From: Garcia nutans
Lineage: Eukaryota > Streptophyta > Magnoliopsida > Malpighiales > Euphorbiaceae
Assembly (NCBI GenBank): GCA_947685225.1
Contig: CANTUV010000024.1
Span: 28,848,001 to 28,912,000 of the forward strand
Reading direction: 5' to 3'
DNA: 64,000 nucleotides
The notes beneath the pieces are model-generated. The model was not told the DNA's origin. It made no database searches and worked only from the letters and a program-made list of their open reading frames with translations. Below are positions 1 through 9,320 of this stretch, piece by piece; within the stretch, counting starts at the first letter, position 1, and each line of letters starts with the position of its first letter. The position numbers were made by a program, and so were the translations under genes.

Positions 1-674
1 TCCAAGGTTGCTCTTGCATCAGATTTTGTTTTAAGAAAAGATACCCAAGTAAATCTTGAAAAATCATCAATTATAGTGAGAAAATAGTTGTTGCCAGAGA
101 CAGAAACTGTTGTGGGACCCTAGATATCTAAGTGTACAAGTTCAAAAGCCTTGATTGAAGTAGAAAACACTGGTAGGAAACATAGTTCTTTTCTGCTTGG
201 CAAAATGACAGATATCACAAACATATGATTTTGAAAAATGAATCTCAGGATATAAATCTTACAAACTTATTTACATAAGAATGATAATAAATTTCAGGCT
301 TATTTGCAACAGCAAAGTTATTCTGAAAGTGATAAAAGTCCATTACTGATTTAAGCTGCACCAATCTTCCTCTTCATAGATGCATCCTGAATAATACATG
401 AATCAGCAGTAAAAAGAACTGAAATCTGATCAGTAGCCATCTTACTAACTGAAATCATATTGTAGGCAAATGATGGAACACACAAGACATTTTGAAGTAG
501 GATATCGGAATTTAATCTAATAGATCCAACATGAGTAACTTGAACTTGATTTCCACTTGTAAGCAAAACAAAAGAATCTACAGCAGGCTTGCAGTTGATC
601 AAGAGAGACTTATCACAAATGATATGTTCTGATTCGTACATTGATTCACAATTAAAATATAATTTCATCTGCAT
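1..674 (-). pseudogene. Ty1/copia polyprotein fragment (end of protease, GAG-pre-integrase, start of integrase)
   Basis: Read on the minus strand, 674 down to about 351 gives a 107-residue frame with the copia signature between protease and integrase (LTSGNQVQVTHVG, then LQNVLCVPSFAYNMISVSKM). Further down, around 230-1, other frames give a CDICHFAKQKR zinc-finger-like stretch, LDI followed by a stop and GP, and then NNYFLTIIDDFSRFTWV, which is the start of the integrase core. The protease catalytic Asp motif is missing because the right end is cut just downstream of where it should lie. Frameshifts and an in-frame TAG break the frame. The element runs off the left edge of the window. No gag or LTR is visible to its right, so this is a truncated, dead copy. 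The copia assignment is firm; the lineage within copia is not determined. Confidence 0.85.
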
Positions 675-1239
675 ATTTTTTGGTTTGAAATTTTTTTTCT
701 CTAAATCATAATTTCACCATTGTATATAAATATAAATATATATGTATATATAAATTTATCAGTGCATGTTGTATACTTACATTATCTATAATCAGATTTT
801 ATATTTACCAAAAAAATAAAAATTGTAAAAATTAATACCAAAATCCAGTCAACTTACACTATATTTTTATAATTGTTAATATAGTTTTTGCAGTATGTGC
901 ACATGTGATTTTCTAATGGCTTAATACATAAATTCATATTTATATTTATAATAAAAAATCTATTAACACTTTATACTATGTGAGTTCCTACCACACACCT
1001 TTACAGTCAAAAAATAAACCAAATAAACATTTGAATCAGCTAGAGAAAGCACGTATAAGAAGCGTCATTATATGCGCGTTAAGTGTTCTTTTCCCATTTT
1101 AGATAGCTTTGTTCTTTCCCAAATCAAGCTATATTTGTGGGAAAACCATATGAAAATAGCCCTATTTGTGGGATAACTATAATATCCTAGATAATTCCTA
1201 TATTTTATTTTTAGCATAAAGCCTTATTCATTAATGAAT
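675..1239. other. AT-rich spacer, no gene seen
   Basis: Strongly AT-rich with TA-rich runs near 720-760. No coding similarity recognised on either strand. The stretch at about 1100-1190 (AAAACCATATGAAAATAGCC) has the look of a transposon terminus, but I found no inverted partner for it. Confidence 0.5.
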
Positions 1240-1376
1240 ACTGGCAATGAACACATTGTCATTCTTGATTTCTCATTCATATTCCACTCAATTAAAGTTT
1301 GCCGATGCTTGAAGAGAGGAAATGAAGATATAATTTCCACTGCTGGTGTCTCATTCTTGGTCAACAGGACTTTATT

Positions 1377-1649
1377 TTATAAAATACCCCAAAATTGAAG
1401 AAAACTGAGAAACAAAAAATTAGTAAAGTTTAAGAGTTGAGAATTACAAACAAGTTGTCTGAGTATTAAGAGCAAGGGAAGAAATAATTGTGATAACCAA
1501 GACAGATATTCAATAAAGTTAATTCTATAATGCATTGTCATTGATTCCACATTGGAATGTTGTCCATCATACATGACATCACTAAGCACAAGGGCAAAGA
1601 TACAGTCAGAAAGCATGAGACTGAATTTTTCCCATACAAATTCAGCCAA
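1377..1649 (-). other. Unidentified open segment, 90 codons, in the exon-fragment cluster
   Basis: An open frame of 90 residues, beginning MAEFVWEKFSLMLSDCIF and ending in a hydrophobic, Leu/Phe-rich stretch. The first third (to about residue 36) looks protein-like. The remainder could be intron read-through. I do not recognise the family. It lies on the same strand as the phytocyanin, UAP56 and MRG pieces and may be another captured exon. Confidence 0.25.
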
Positions 1650-1947
1650 AATTTAAATATACCAATCTGCTGAAGAAAGATTCGATTAAAATATTTCAAA
1701 CTAAAAAACATCACTTGTTGGCTTGAAAATTAATTGTAGGATAGTGGGTTTCCTGTCCGGTTTTATACAGAGAAGCCATCATAGGAACAACAGAGAAGCC
1801 ATCATTAGGCTTTATGAATTAGATCAAGTAACTCCTATAATTATAGCATCTATATTGACACACACAACAAATCATTTTAGAAATTGTGAATGCAACGGCA
1901 GTAGGGGAAAAAAGATTCTAACATACTGTGATATGATATATACATAC

Positions 1948-2374
1948 CTTATCCTGCTGGGTGACAAATTCCCAATCATCAACAAGTTGCTTCTTCAGTG
2001 TTGATGGAATTTGGATCTTAACAAGCTTCTCAACAGACAAATTATCATTCTAGCAAAATAATAATAATAATAATTGTAACGTTTGGAATCAAGAAATACA
2101 TTTAACTGCAGAAGGGAAAATTGCATTTGTGTTTTATTCTTTTTTTTTACCATTTTTTGTGGTTGATCTCATATATTTGATTGTGGAATAAAAAAAATTA
2201 GGTCTATCTAAAACAAGTGAAAATCCAGGAGAAACAAGATATAAATAATTGCATGGGAAATGCAGTGCATCCAACATATAGATCAAAATGAAGCACAGCA
2301 TGTTGAAGCACTAAATGAAAAAATAAAACAAACCTCAATTCCTGAGTCACTCTTACGCTTCTTCCCTTTTGCCA
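1948..2374 (-). pseudogene. Two exons of an MRG-domain (MORF4-related) chromatin protein
   Basis: Exon one is 2374-2334 (41 bp, after an AG acceptor, before a GT donor) and reads AKGKKRKSDSGIE. Exon two is 2049-1948 (102 bp, flanked by AG and GTATG) and reads NDNLSVEKLVKIQIPSTLKK followed by QLVDDWEFVTQQDK. The codon phase is preserved across the intron, so both come from one gene. The sequence matches the start of the MRG domain of plant MRG1/MRG2-type proteins, nuclear readers of methylated H3K36. The chromodomain upstream and the rest of the MRG domain downstream are absent, so this is a partial gene copy and cannot encode a working protein. It sits directly downstream of the UAP56 fragment in the same orientation. 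Confidence 0.75.
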
Positions 2375-2661
2375 CTACAAAAAAATAAATATATATGCTA
2401 TAAACACAAAACTCTGTTGTCTTTGCTAAGACATTATTGACAATAAGCACTGAAAAAATGTAAATTCTAAATATGTCCGTAAGCTCTGTTTGTAATGAAA
2501 GATTTTAATGAAAATCCTTGCAAATAACAGATGTATCTGTGAGATATACATGGCCCCGTAGGTTGGGCTATCAAAAAATTATGGGCCAAATGAGAATTGA
2601 TCAACTCATGGTACGATAAATTAAGATTAAAAATTTGCCTTCTGGAGGGTAAAAGAATTTG

Positions 2662-2761
2662 CCTTCTGGAGGATGTTCAAATCCAGAATCTACAATGGCT
2701 CGAAGAAGCTCTGGCTTCAACAGGAAGTCTCTGAATCCTGAACTGTGAATTCCAACAGCCC
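2662..2761 (-). pseudogene. Exon fragment of a UAP56/DDX39-type DEAD-box RNA helicase
   Basis: On the minus strand a segment following an AG acceptor reads VGIHSSGFRDFLLKPELLRA and then IVDSGFEHP. This is the segment just before the Q-motif region of spliceosomal and mRNA-export helicase UAP56. The Q motif, Walker A, DEAD and helicase C domain are all absent. Just past its end a short sequence (CTCCAGAAGGCAAATT) is duplicated at about 2634-2650 and 2656-2672, suggesting slippage or filler DNA at the fragment edge. The gene identity is confident; function is lost. Confidence 0.8.
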
Positions 2762-3024
2762 CTGGCATTGTTCAAAAAATAAACCAATATCAACACAAGA
2801 AACATTTTAATTGCAAAATGAAAACAAGAGGAATTTCCCCAGTGCAGAGGAAAAACCAGAAACTGAATATGCTACAAGAGTTTTATCAAGAATTACAAAA
2901 GCCAGAAACAAAGATCTAAGAAAACATTAAAGCTATACATAATCAAAACAAATTAAAAACGAGAAACCCAGATCAAATTTCTAATACAAAGTGAAAAATG
3001 ATTTACAAAGAGGTTAATTCATAC

Positions 3025-3201
3025 CAATTACATCACCAACTTGGAAAGTTTTAGTAGCTGCCCACTGTTTTAGTCAATATTACCAATGGTGGTCCAACCA
3101 GCAGAATCGCCAACCTTGTAAACAACAGTATCGAACACCTGAGACATTAATGACATTATTAATAGCGTTAGCAGAACCAGAGCTCTCTTCACCAATTCCA
3201 T
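3025..3201 (-). pseudogene. Phytocyanin (blue-copper protein family) exon 1, frameshifted
   Basis: From the ATG at 3201 the minus strand encodes a hydrophobic signal-peptide-like start (MELVKRALVLLTLLIMSLM), then VVYKVGDSAGWTTIGNID, the N-terminal signature of plant phytocyanins (plastocyanin-like cell-surface copper proteins). A stop follows after NID. Shifting frame there gives QWAATKTFQVGDVI and then a GTATG splice donor at 3024, which fits the usual single-intron position in this family. The second exon with the copper ligands is absent; the next element downstream is a UAP56 piece instead. The frameshift plus missing exon makes it a dead fragment. Confidence 0.75.
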
Positions 3202-3292
3202 GGCTACCAAACACTGAATGGAGGAGTTAATTTGGGGTCTGAGAACTGGAGGAGTAATAGCCAAGGTTGATTCGAAATGGAGATCTGTACTG

Positions 3293-3500
3293 TTAATAAA
3301 GAGTCAGATTCGAAATGGAGATGGTGTGTGGAGGACATACCAGCAGGCTGAGATGAAGATGGAGGTGCCGATGACGGCGGTAACCTCTCTGTGAAGGCGA
3401 GAGGAGGCTGAGATGAAGATGGCGAGCTGCGATGGTGGGCGGAGATGAAGATGATGGCTCACTGCAGAGAGGAGAAGTGAGGGAGCGGCACAAATGGGAG
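3293..3500 (-). other. GC-richer 5'-UTR-like segment upstream of the phytocyanin exon
   Basis: This block is clearly less AT-rich than its surroundings and contains two near-copies of CATCTTCATCTCAGCCT, at about 3425-3400 and 3365-3345 on the minus strand. A possible donor (CTGCTG|GTATGT) near 3340 and acceptor (AACAGTACAG) near 3289 could splice it to the phytocyanin exon. The open frame it contains is low complexity (His, Leu, Ser, Arg) and I do not call it a protein. It may be a promoter-proximal leader carried along with the fragments. Confidence 0.3.
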
Positions 3501-3539
3501 AGTGAGGATTCTGAGATTAGGTTAGGCAGTAAAAGCTTT

Positions 3540-4444
3540 CATACATTAACCCTTCGAAAATATATCAAAAATTCAATTTTCTTTGTAAACTTTAAAAATA
3601 TCATTTTTTCAAATATTTATTTAATTTATTAAAAAATATATTTTATTTTTAAATAGACATAGATTATATATTTAGTATATCAAGTGCATTTCCAAAAACA
3701 ATATTGTTTTAAAAAAAATATAAATTGTGTTATACAATATAGTTTCTTAAAAAAATCAGAATTATCTATATTTATATTTATTTTATTTTTAAGTTAAATT
3801 AAAATATATTTTAATTATTTATATGATGATAAATATTAGACCGTAAATTAGTATAATAAAATATAATTTTATACTATTAATATGTTATACTATTAATTTT
3901 ACTATTTTAATTTACAAAACACAATTCATTATATTATTAGTACTATTAATACTGTTTATTGCTTAATAACTAATAAGTATTTATTATAACCACTAAATAC
4001 GTAGATCACTTAATAAAAATATCATTTTAATTTAATAAAATAATTCGTAAATTTGAATTACGAATATGATTCTATCATACTCCACTTTAAGATAATGAAT
4101 TGCACAAAAAAAAATTAAATACTAATTTAAAATTTTATATTAGTGATAATAACAAGTAAATTTAATTTGTCATTATAAATTATTAAATTAATATCAATGT
4201 AATATATAAAATATTTAAATGAAGCTATACAAATAAATCGAATTGTTGAAATCAAAATATGCTTTAAAATAATTAAACATATATACTCAAATATATCATT
4301 CATGCTATACGATAAATGCAGAGAAATGAGATAAAATAAAATGCCTATAACGAAATTATATAAAAAACAAAAATTAGTATTTTTTTTATATAAAATAAGT
4401 CTTCTAACTTATTTCAAATAATTATAATTTCTTTTTTGGGCTCC
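3540..4444. other. Very AT-rich spacer, no feature seen
   Basis: About 900 bp of A/T-dominated sequence with short A and T runs. No coding similarity, tandem repeat or terminus recognised. Confidence 0.6.
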
Positions 4445-5915
4445 CACTAAAAATTTCCTTTTAGATTTACGACCAAAATTTTTTACGGCTATTTTCTGTC
4501 GCAAATTTGCTACAGATTTGCCATCGATTTGCGACGGATACATATATATAGTCAAATTTTATTTTCGTCGCAAATCCGTAGCAAATGGGTAGCAAATTTG
4601 CAACGAATCTGCGACCAATCTGCGACGGCACAAATTATCAACGAAAATTCTCGGAGGGAATAATCCCGCCAACTTTAGCGACAAAATTTGTGACGAACAA
4701 AATTTCGTCGCAGATTTATTACGGATTTTGCAACGGATTTGCGACCAATTGCTCAAAATTCCTCTGACTTGTCATTCCGTCGCAAATCCGTCGCAGATAC
4801 GTAGCAAATTTGCGACGAAAACCTGTCCGTCGCAGATTTTCGTCGTAAATGGTGTTGATATTTTTATAGTGAAATTTGCGACGGTAATAGACGGTAGCAG
4901 ATCTGCGTTGCAAATTGCTTCTTTACTGTTTTCTCTTTCGCGCCAAGTTTACGCGCCAAGTTTTGCGACGGAAATCTGCGACGAAATGATTTTCGTCGCA
5001 GATCTGCGACGGATTTGCAACGAATTTGCGACCAATTGCTCAAAATTCCTCTGACTTGTCCTTCCGTCGCAAATCCGTCGCAGAACCGTAGCAAATTTGC
5101 GATGGACACGTGTCCGTCACAGATTTCCATCGCAAATGGTGTTGATATTTTTATAGTGAAATTTGCGACGGTAATAGACGGTAGCAGATCTCCGTTGCAA
5201 ATTGCTTCTTTAGTGTTTTCTCTTTCGCGCCAAGTTTCCGCATCAACTTTTGCGACGGAAATCTGTGACGGAATGATTTTCGTCGCAGATCTGCGACGGA
5301 TTTGCAACGGATTTGCGACCAATTGCTCAAAATTCCTCTGACTTGTCCTTCCGTCGCAAATCCGTCGCAGATCCGTAGCAAATTTGCGACGGAAACGTGT
5401 CCGTCGCAGATTTCCGACGCAAATGCCGAATATTTTTGTAGTGTTCCGTCGCAAATCCGTCGCAAATCCGTGGCAGATATTTCTCAAAATTCCTCTGACT
5501 CGTCCTTCCGTCGCAAATCCGTGGCAGATCCGTAGCAAATTTGCAACGGAAAACATGTCCGTCGCAGATCCGTAGCAAATTTGCGACGGAAAACATGTCC
5601 GTCGCAGATTTCCGTCGCAAAATTCCAAATATTTTTATAGTGAAATTTGCGACGGCAATAGATGGTAGCAGATCTCCGTTGCAAATTGGTTTTTTTAGTG
5701 TTTTCTCTCTCGCCCCAAGTTTCCGCGCCAACTTTTGCGACGGAATGATTTTCGTCGCAGATCTGCGACGAATTTGCAACGGATTTGCGACCAATTTCTC
5801 AAAATTCCTCTGACTTGTCCTTCCGTCGCAAATCTGTCGCAGATTCGTAGCAAATTTGCGACGGAAACATGTCCGTCGCAGATTTCCGTCGCAAATGCCG
5901 AATATTTTTGTAGTG
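4445..5915. mobile_element. Non-autonomous CACTA-like (En/Spm superfamily) DNA transposon
   Basis: The left end is CACTAAAAATTT (4445) and the right end, read inward on the minus strand, is CACTACAAAAATATTCGGCA (ending 5915). Between them the sequence consists mainly of variants of CGTCGCAAAT and GCGACGGA in both orientations, as in the subterminal repeats of CACTA elements that bind their transposase. No transposase frame exists; the open frames here are artefacts of repeats. Flanking 3-bp duplications do not match (TCC left, TTT right), so at least one border is uncertain or the element is rearranged. Extra internal TAGTG ends at about 4867, 5156, 5437 and 5639 suggest internal duplication that includes a terminus. 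Confidence 0.6.
4741..5815. repeat. Tandem ~288-bp repeats inside the CACTA-like element
   Basis: The marker GCTCAAAATTCCTCTGACTT recurs at about 4750, 5038 and 5325, a spacing of roughly 288 bp. Degenerate copies occur near 5493 (TTCTCAAAATTCCTCTGACT) and 5793. Each unit runs through a GTTGATATTTTTATAGTG pseudo-terminus, a GCGACGGTAATAGACGGTAG block and a TTTTCTCTTTCGCGCCAAG block, and then CGTCGCAGATCTGCGACGG, which is a short inverted repeat. The fourth unit is expanded and contains a duplicated AACATGTCCGTCGCAGAT segment (5553-5605). Confidence 0.8.
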
Positions 5916-5929
5916 TTTGCTACTGGCTG

Positions 5930-6570
5930 AATCAATCTATTCTTTCAATTGAGCTTTGGTAATTTGGCAATTGCCTTGACACTGCCTTGATTGTGATTAC
6001 CGACTCATTTTGTTTTTTTTTTATCTTTTTCTCGTTCTTCTTTCTTTTTATTATCAATTCTCCTCTCTCTTGTTGATCCCCCTGATCTCTATGTGTTAAT
6101 CCTATATTTATAGGGAAACCAACACTTAAACCTAAACCTAAACTCCCTAATCTGAATCTTAAATTAATTAGGAAATCAAATTACTCGGTCAAATTTGTTT
6201 AGAACTCGAATTAGTCACGGTTAAAAATTGACATGAGGCCTCCCTCATATTGATTTGGGCAAGGCTAAAATTGATATGAGGCCTCCCTCATATTGATTTT
6301 GGCTGCCCAAATCAAAATGAGGGAGCCTCATATCAATTTTGGGTGCTAAAATTGATATGAGGCCTCCCTCATATTGATTTTGGCTGCCCAAATTGATATG
6401 AAGCATCCTCATATCAATTTTGGATGCCAAAGTCGATATGAGACGTGTTGATTTGAACCACCCGACTCAAACTGATCCAAAATTATTATTAATTTTTCAG
6501 TACTAACTTTTGCAATTTTGATATAACCTCCAATTAAATTGTAAAAAAAGGTTTAAGAAATTTAAAGCTT
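5930..6570 (-). repeat. Remnant of the 3' LTR of the outermost gag-only element (copy O)
   Basis: It resembles the U3-side part of the minus-oriented LTRs further right: TATATTTATAGGGAAACC, then an AATTAGGAAATCAAA block, a palindrome cluster (6232-6440), and then sequence grading into the same PPT-proximal motif seen at 14400-14450 (GCTTGA..GATC..GA.ACTT..AGT). No clean TACA end or PPT remains, and the left side stops at the CACTA-like element. Assigned by position and weak similarity, so only moderately sure. Confidence 0.45.
6232..6440. repeat. Palindromic repeat cluster (CCTCATATTGAT / ATCAATATGAGG type)
   Basis: About six alternating copies of TTGATATGAGGC and CCTCATATTGATTT, spaced by GGGCTGCCCAAA-type blocks that are themselves inverted repeats (TTTGGGC/GCCCAAA). 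The peptide frames across it are repeat artefacts. A cluster of the same design but different sequence lies at the equivalent LTR position at 9545-9800. Confidence 0.75.
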
Positions 6571-6639
6571 GATCGATCTGAGACTTCAGTAGAAGAGATG
6601 AAAATCAACATGATTTTGAGCTGATTTTTTATGAGGATG

Positions 6640-7291
6640 GGTTCTCGACCCAAGGTTAATTTGGTTCTGGACCTAAAATGAGCTCCAGACTCAAAAAAGA
6701 TTTGGGTTCTGGGCCGAAATTAGTTTTGGACTCAAAATGAATTTGGGTTCTAGATTCAAGGCTAGGTACTTGGACCTGAGATTGAATTTGATTTGGGTAC
6801 TTAGACCTGAGACTGAATTTGATTTGAGTACTTGGACCTGAGACTGACTTTGATTTGGGTACTTGGACCCGAGATTCGGTGCTTCGACCCGAGACTGAAT
6901 TTGATTTAGGTACTTTGTCCTGAGACTGAATTTGATTTGGGTACTTCAACCCGAGACTGGATTAATTTAGAGTACTTAGACCCGAGACTAAATTTTATTT
7001 GGGTACTTAGACTCAAGACTGGATTGATTTTTGGTACTTGGACCCGAGACTGAATTTAATTTAGGTACTTAGACCAGAGACTGGATTTTGGGTTCTCAAC
7101 CCTAAACTGGATTTTGGATTCTCGGCCATAAACTAGATTTGGATTCTTGACCAAAAATTGGATTTTGGATGCTTGACCCAAAACTGAATTTTGAGTTCTC
7201 GACCTAAAACTGGATTTTGGGTGCTCGACCTAATACTAGATTTTGGATTCTCAACACGAAATTGGATTTTGAGTGCTCGACCCAATACTGG
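6640..7291 (-). repeat. Minisatellites of copy O (GGGTACTTGGACC type, then GGGTTCTCGACC type)
   Basis: 6760-7085 consists of ~33-bp units around TTGGGTACTTGGACCTGAGA plus a TGAATTTGATT spacer. 7085-7291 changes to units around ACTGGATTTTGGGTGCTCGA. Both share a GGGT-loop-ACCC core. The array stops at ACTGG (7287-7291), and the identical motif resumes at 42276, which shows that everything in between was inserted later. Confidence 0.85.
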
Positions 7292-9320
7292 TGCGAGCGG
7301 AGATTTTTGCCCCCACTTCCGGTGGAATGGTTCTTATGACTTCGACACTGTTTAGGCTCGGAGCCTTAGAGAACACGGACCTAAGCCCAGAGAAGATGGA
7401 GTCACCACATAGATGGACCTGGAAAAAGAAAGGGGTGGATGACTCAATTCCTAAGGAATCCCCAACTCCCTAATGGGTTCGGAAAGTTGGGTACGTGTGG
7501 GTAAGGTGAGAAATGGCCCAGCACCCCCACAATGCCCAGTTCATTGGAACCGACCTCCTTTGCGAGTCTTAATATTATAAAATTATTAAGTATAATAATA
7601 TTATCCATATTACATGCAACAATTAAAATAAAGCATCATTATATTAATATTAAAGCAACGTCCAAACAAAGAAAATAAATGGACACCCATCCGAGGATGC
7701 CCTTACATCTTTCATGTCTAAACTAAATAGGACACCCACCAAAAGGTGGAAACATGTCCTTTACATTGGTCCAAAACATAAAAGCAATTTAAATTACATA
7801 GAAATTAATTAATGAGGTTCCCACAAAGTGGAAACATACCTCTTACAATATTTGGAAATCAAGATAAATCGATAAAAGTAAATAACCATTCATAATAAAT
7901 AAATCATTCATCAAAGATATCAAACATCAATCAAAATATATAATAAACATCATCCAATTTAAATAAAATAGTAAATATATTAACATTAGGGGTTCATGCA
8001 TTAAGTAGGGTTTCTAGGGTCTTGTGTTCAATAACTAGGGTTTTGCATATACTACTTTCATTTGTTGAGAAATATTTTAAAGTAATAATATAGCTACTGG
8101 ATGTTAAAAAGACTTAAGGTTTTGGATGTTTCAAGGAAGATAATGTTACTGTGATTTAAAAAAGGTAGGTTTAGTTAGGGTTTTCTAAGACATTAGGGTT
8201 TATAATTTTAAAAGATTGGGTTTTAGGTTCTCGGGATTATGGTTTTAGGTGTTGATGAACTTGTCATAAATTTTTGATATTTTAAGAATTAGGGTTTAGG
8301 AAAATTAAGGTTTACTGGATGGGGTTTTAAGAAGTATTAATTTAGTTTAGGGTTTTTGATATTTTGGAAAACATGTTTGATCTTAGGATTTAAGAAAATA
8401 GTTTAGAGTTTTTTAGAAACAATTATGATTAAAGTTTTTAGAAACTATAAAGAAGATTAGGGTTTGGAGATTTAAGAAGAGATTTGGAAATTTTGGATAA
8501 AAGGTTAGAGTGTAGATGATTAAGAAAATAGTTCGGGGAAAAATAATTTACGGTTTTTAAAGTTTTAGAAAGCATAAGAGTAATTTAGGGTTTTTAAACT
8601 TTTAGAAACAAAAGGATGATTTAGGATTTTTAAAGTTTTAGAAACATAAGGATGATTTAGGGTTTTTGAAGTTTTATTTGTGTTGAACGATTACATTATT
8701 TACTTTGATTAAGATCTTAAGTATTGTATGAATTAATTCATGCTACTGCCTAAATTAAATTGAAGGAATAATTAAATAACTTAGGCAGTGTGATGATGAT
8801 TTAAAAGGTGAAGATTATTGATGATTGAATAAACTAATGTTAGAGCAATTTACCTATGTTTGAAGGCTCCAGCAAATTTAAAGAGATGGAACCAAGTTGT
8901 TTCCTGCTTCAGATTTGATTTTGGTTGAGCAAAGCAATATGGAGATGATTGCTTCCTTTGGTTGCTGTCTCTTTATTGCTAGGGTTTTCTTTTGGCCGTT
9001 AGAATTTTTGAGTCTCCGAAGTAAAAATCAATTTTCTAATCCTTAATTCTATATTTTAAGGTGGTATTTATAGAAAAAATAATAAACTTACTTCTAATTG
9101 TCTAAGGAAATTAAAATTATGTAGGAAAAGAAATCAAAACAAAATAGAATTCGATTTCGAAAAAAAACTGTGTTGGAAAAAATTAAGCTGGCAAAGAAAT
9201 TACTGCGGGCAAAAACTGCGAGAGCTGGCGGGCCAGTGCTGGGGGGCCAACCAATTCGCCGCAGGATTTTCCTATGGCGAATTGGCCCAAGGCCATTTTG
9301 CTGCAGGAAATTCCTACAGC
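7292..9320 (-). repeat. 3' LTR of copy Z (gag-only Tat/Ogre-like family), inner end interrupted
   Basis: The order follows the family LTR in reverse: TGTGAGCGG-like start, ATGGTTCTTATGACTTCG, CCTAAGGAATCCCCAACTCC, the GGACACCCATCC block (7680), TTTAGGGTTT-rich stretch (8000-8660), the leader-like AACAAGC/GGAGATG part, then the GC-rich CTGCAGGAAATTCCTACAG palindrome. It breaks at 9320 where copy A begins in the opposite orientation. It carries no gene; short frames inside are not conserved as protein between LTR copies. Confidence 0.8.

Larger units (their letters stand above)
1240..3500 (-). mobile_element. Cluster of captured host-gene exon fragments (Pack-MULE- or Helitron-like cargo), termini not identified
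   Basis: Exon-sized segments with plausible splice sites from three unrelated nuclear genes follow one another on the minus strand within about 1.2 kb: phytocyanin (3201-3025), UAP56-type helicase (2761-2662) and MRG-domain protein (2374-1948). Two further unassigned open segments lie at 1649-1377 and around 1345-1240. The MRG pieces still carry the intron between them, so capture was at the DNA level and not through mRNA. Same-strand exon fragments of different genes at short spacing are typical of Pack-MULEs and Helitrons. I could not find convincing terminal inverted repeats, a 9-bp duplication, or a Helitron CTRR end with hairpin, so the carrier type is open. A GC-richer, 5'-UTR-like block (3500-3340) precedes the first exon. 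Confidence 0.6.

Noticed and set aside
4741..5815. Centromeric or other satellite DNA
   Set aside because: The unit is bounded by CACTA-like ends and occurs once here with four to five units; CACTA subterminal repeats explain it better.
4559..5962. Many Arg-, Cys- and Asp-rich frames on both strands up to 254 codons
   Set aside because: Produced by the CGTCGCA-rich repeats of the CACTA-like element. Frames overlap on both strands and resemble no transposase.
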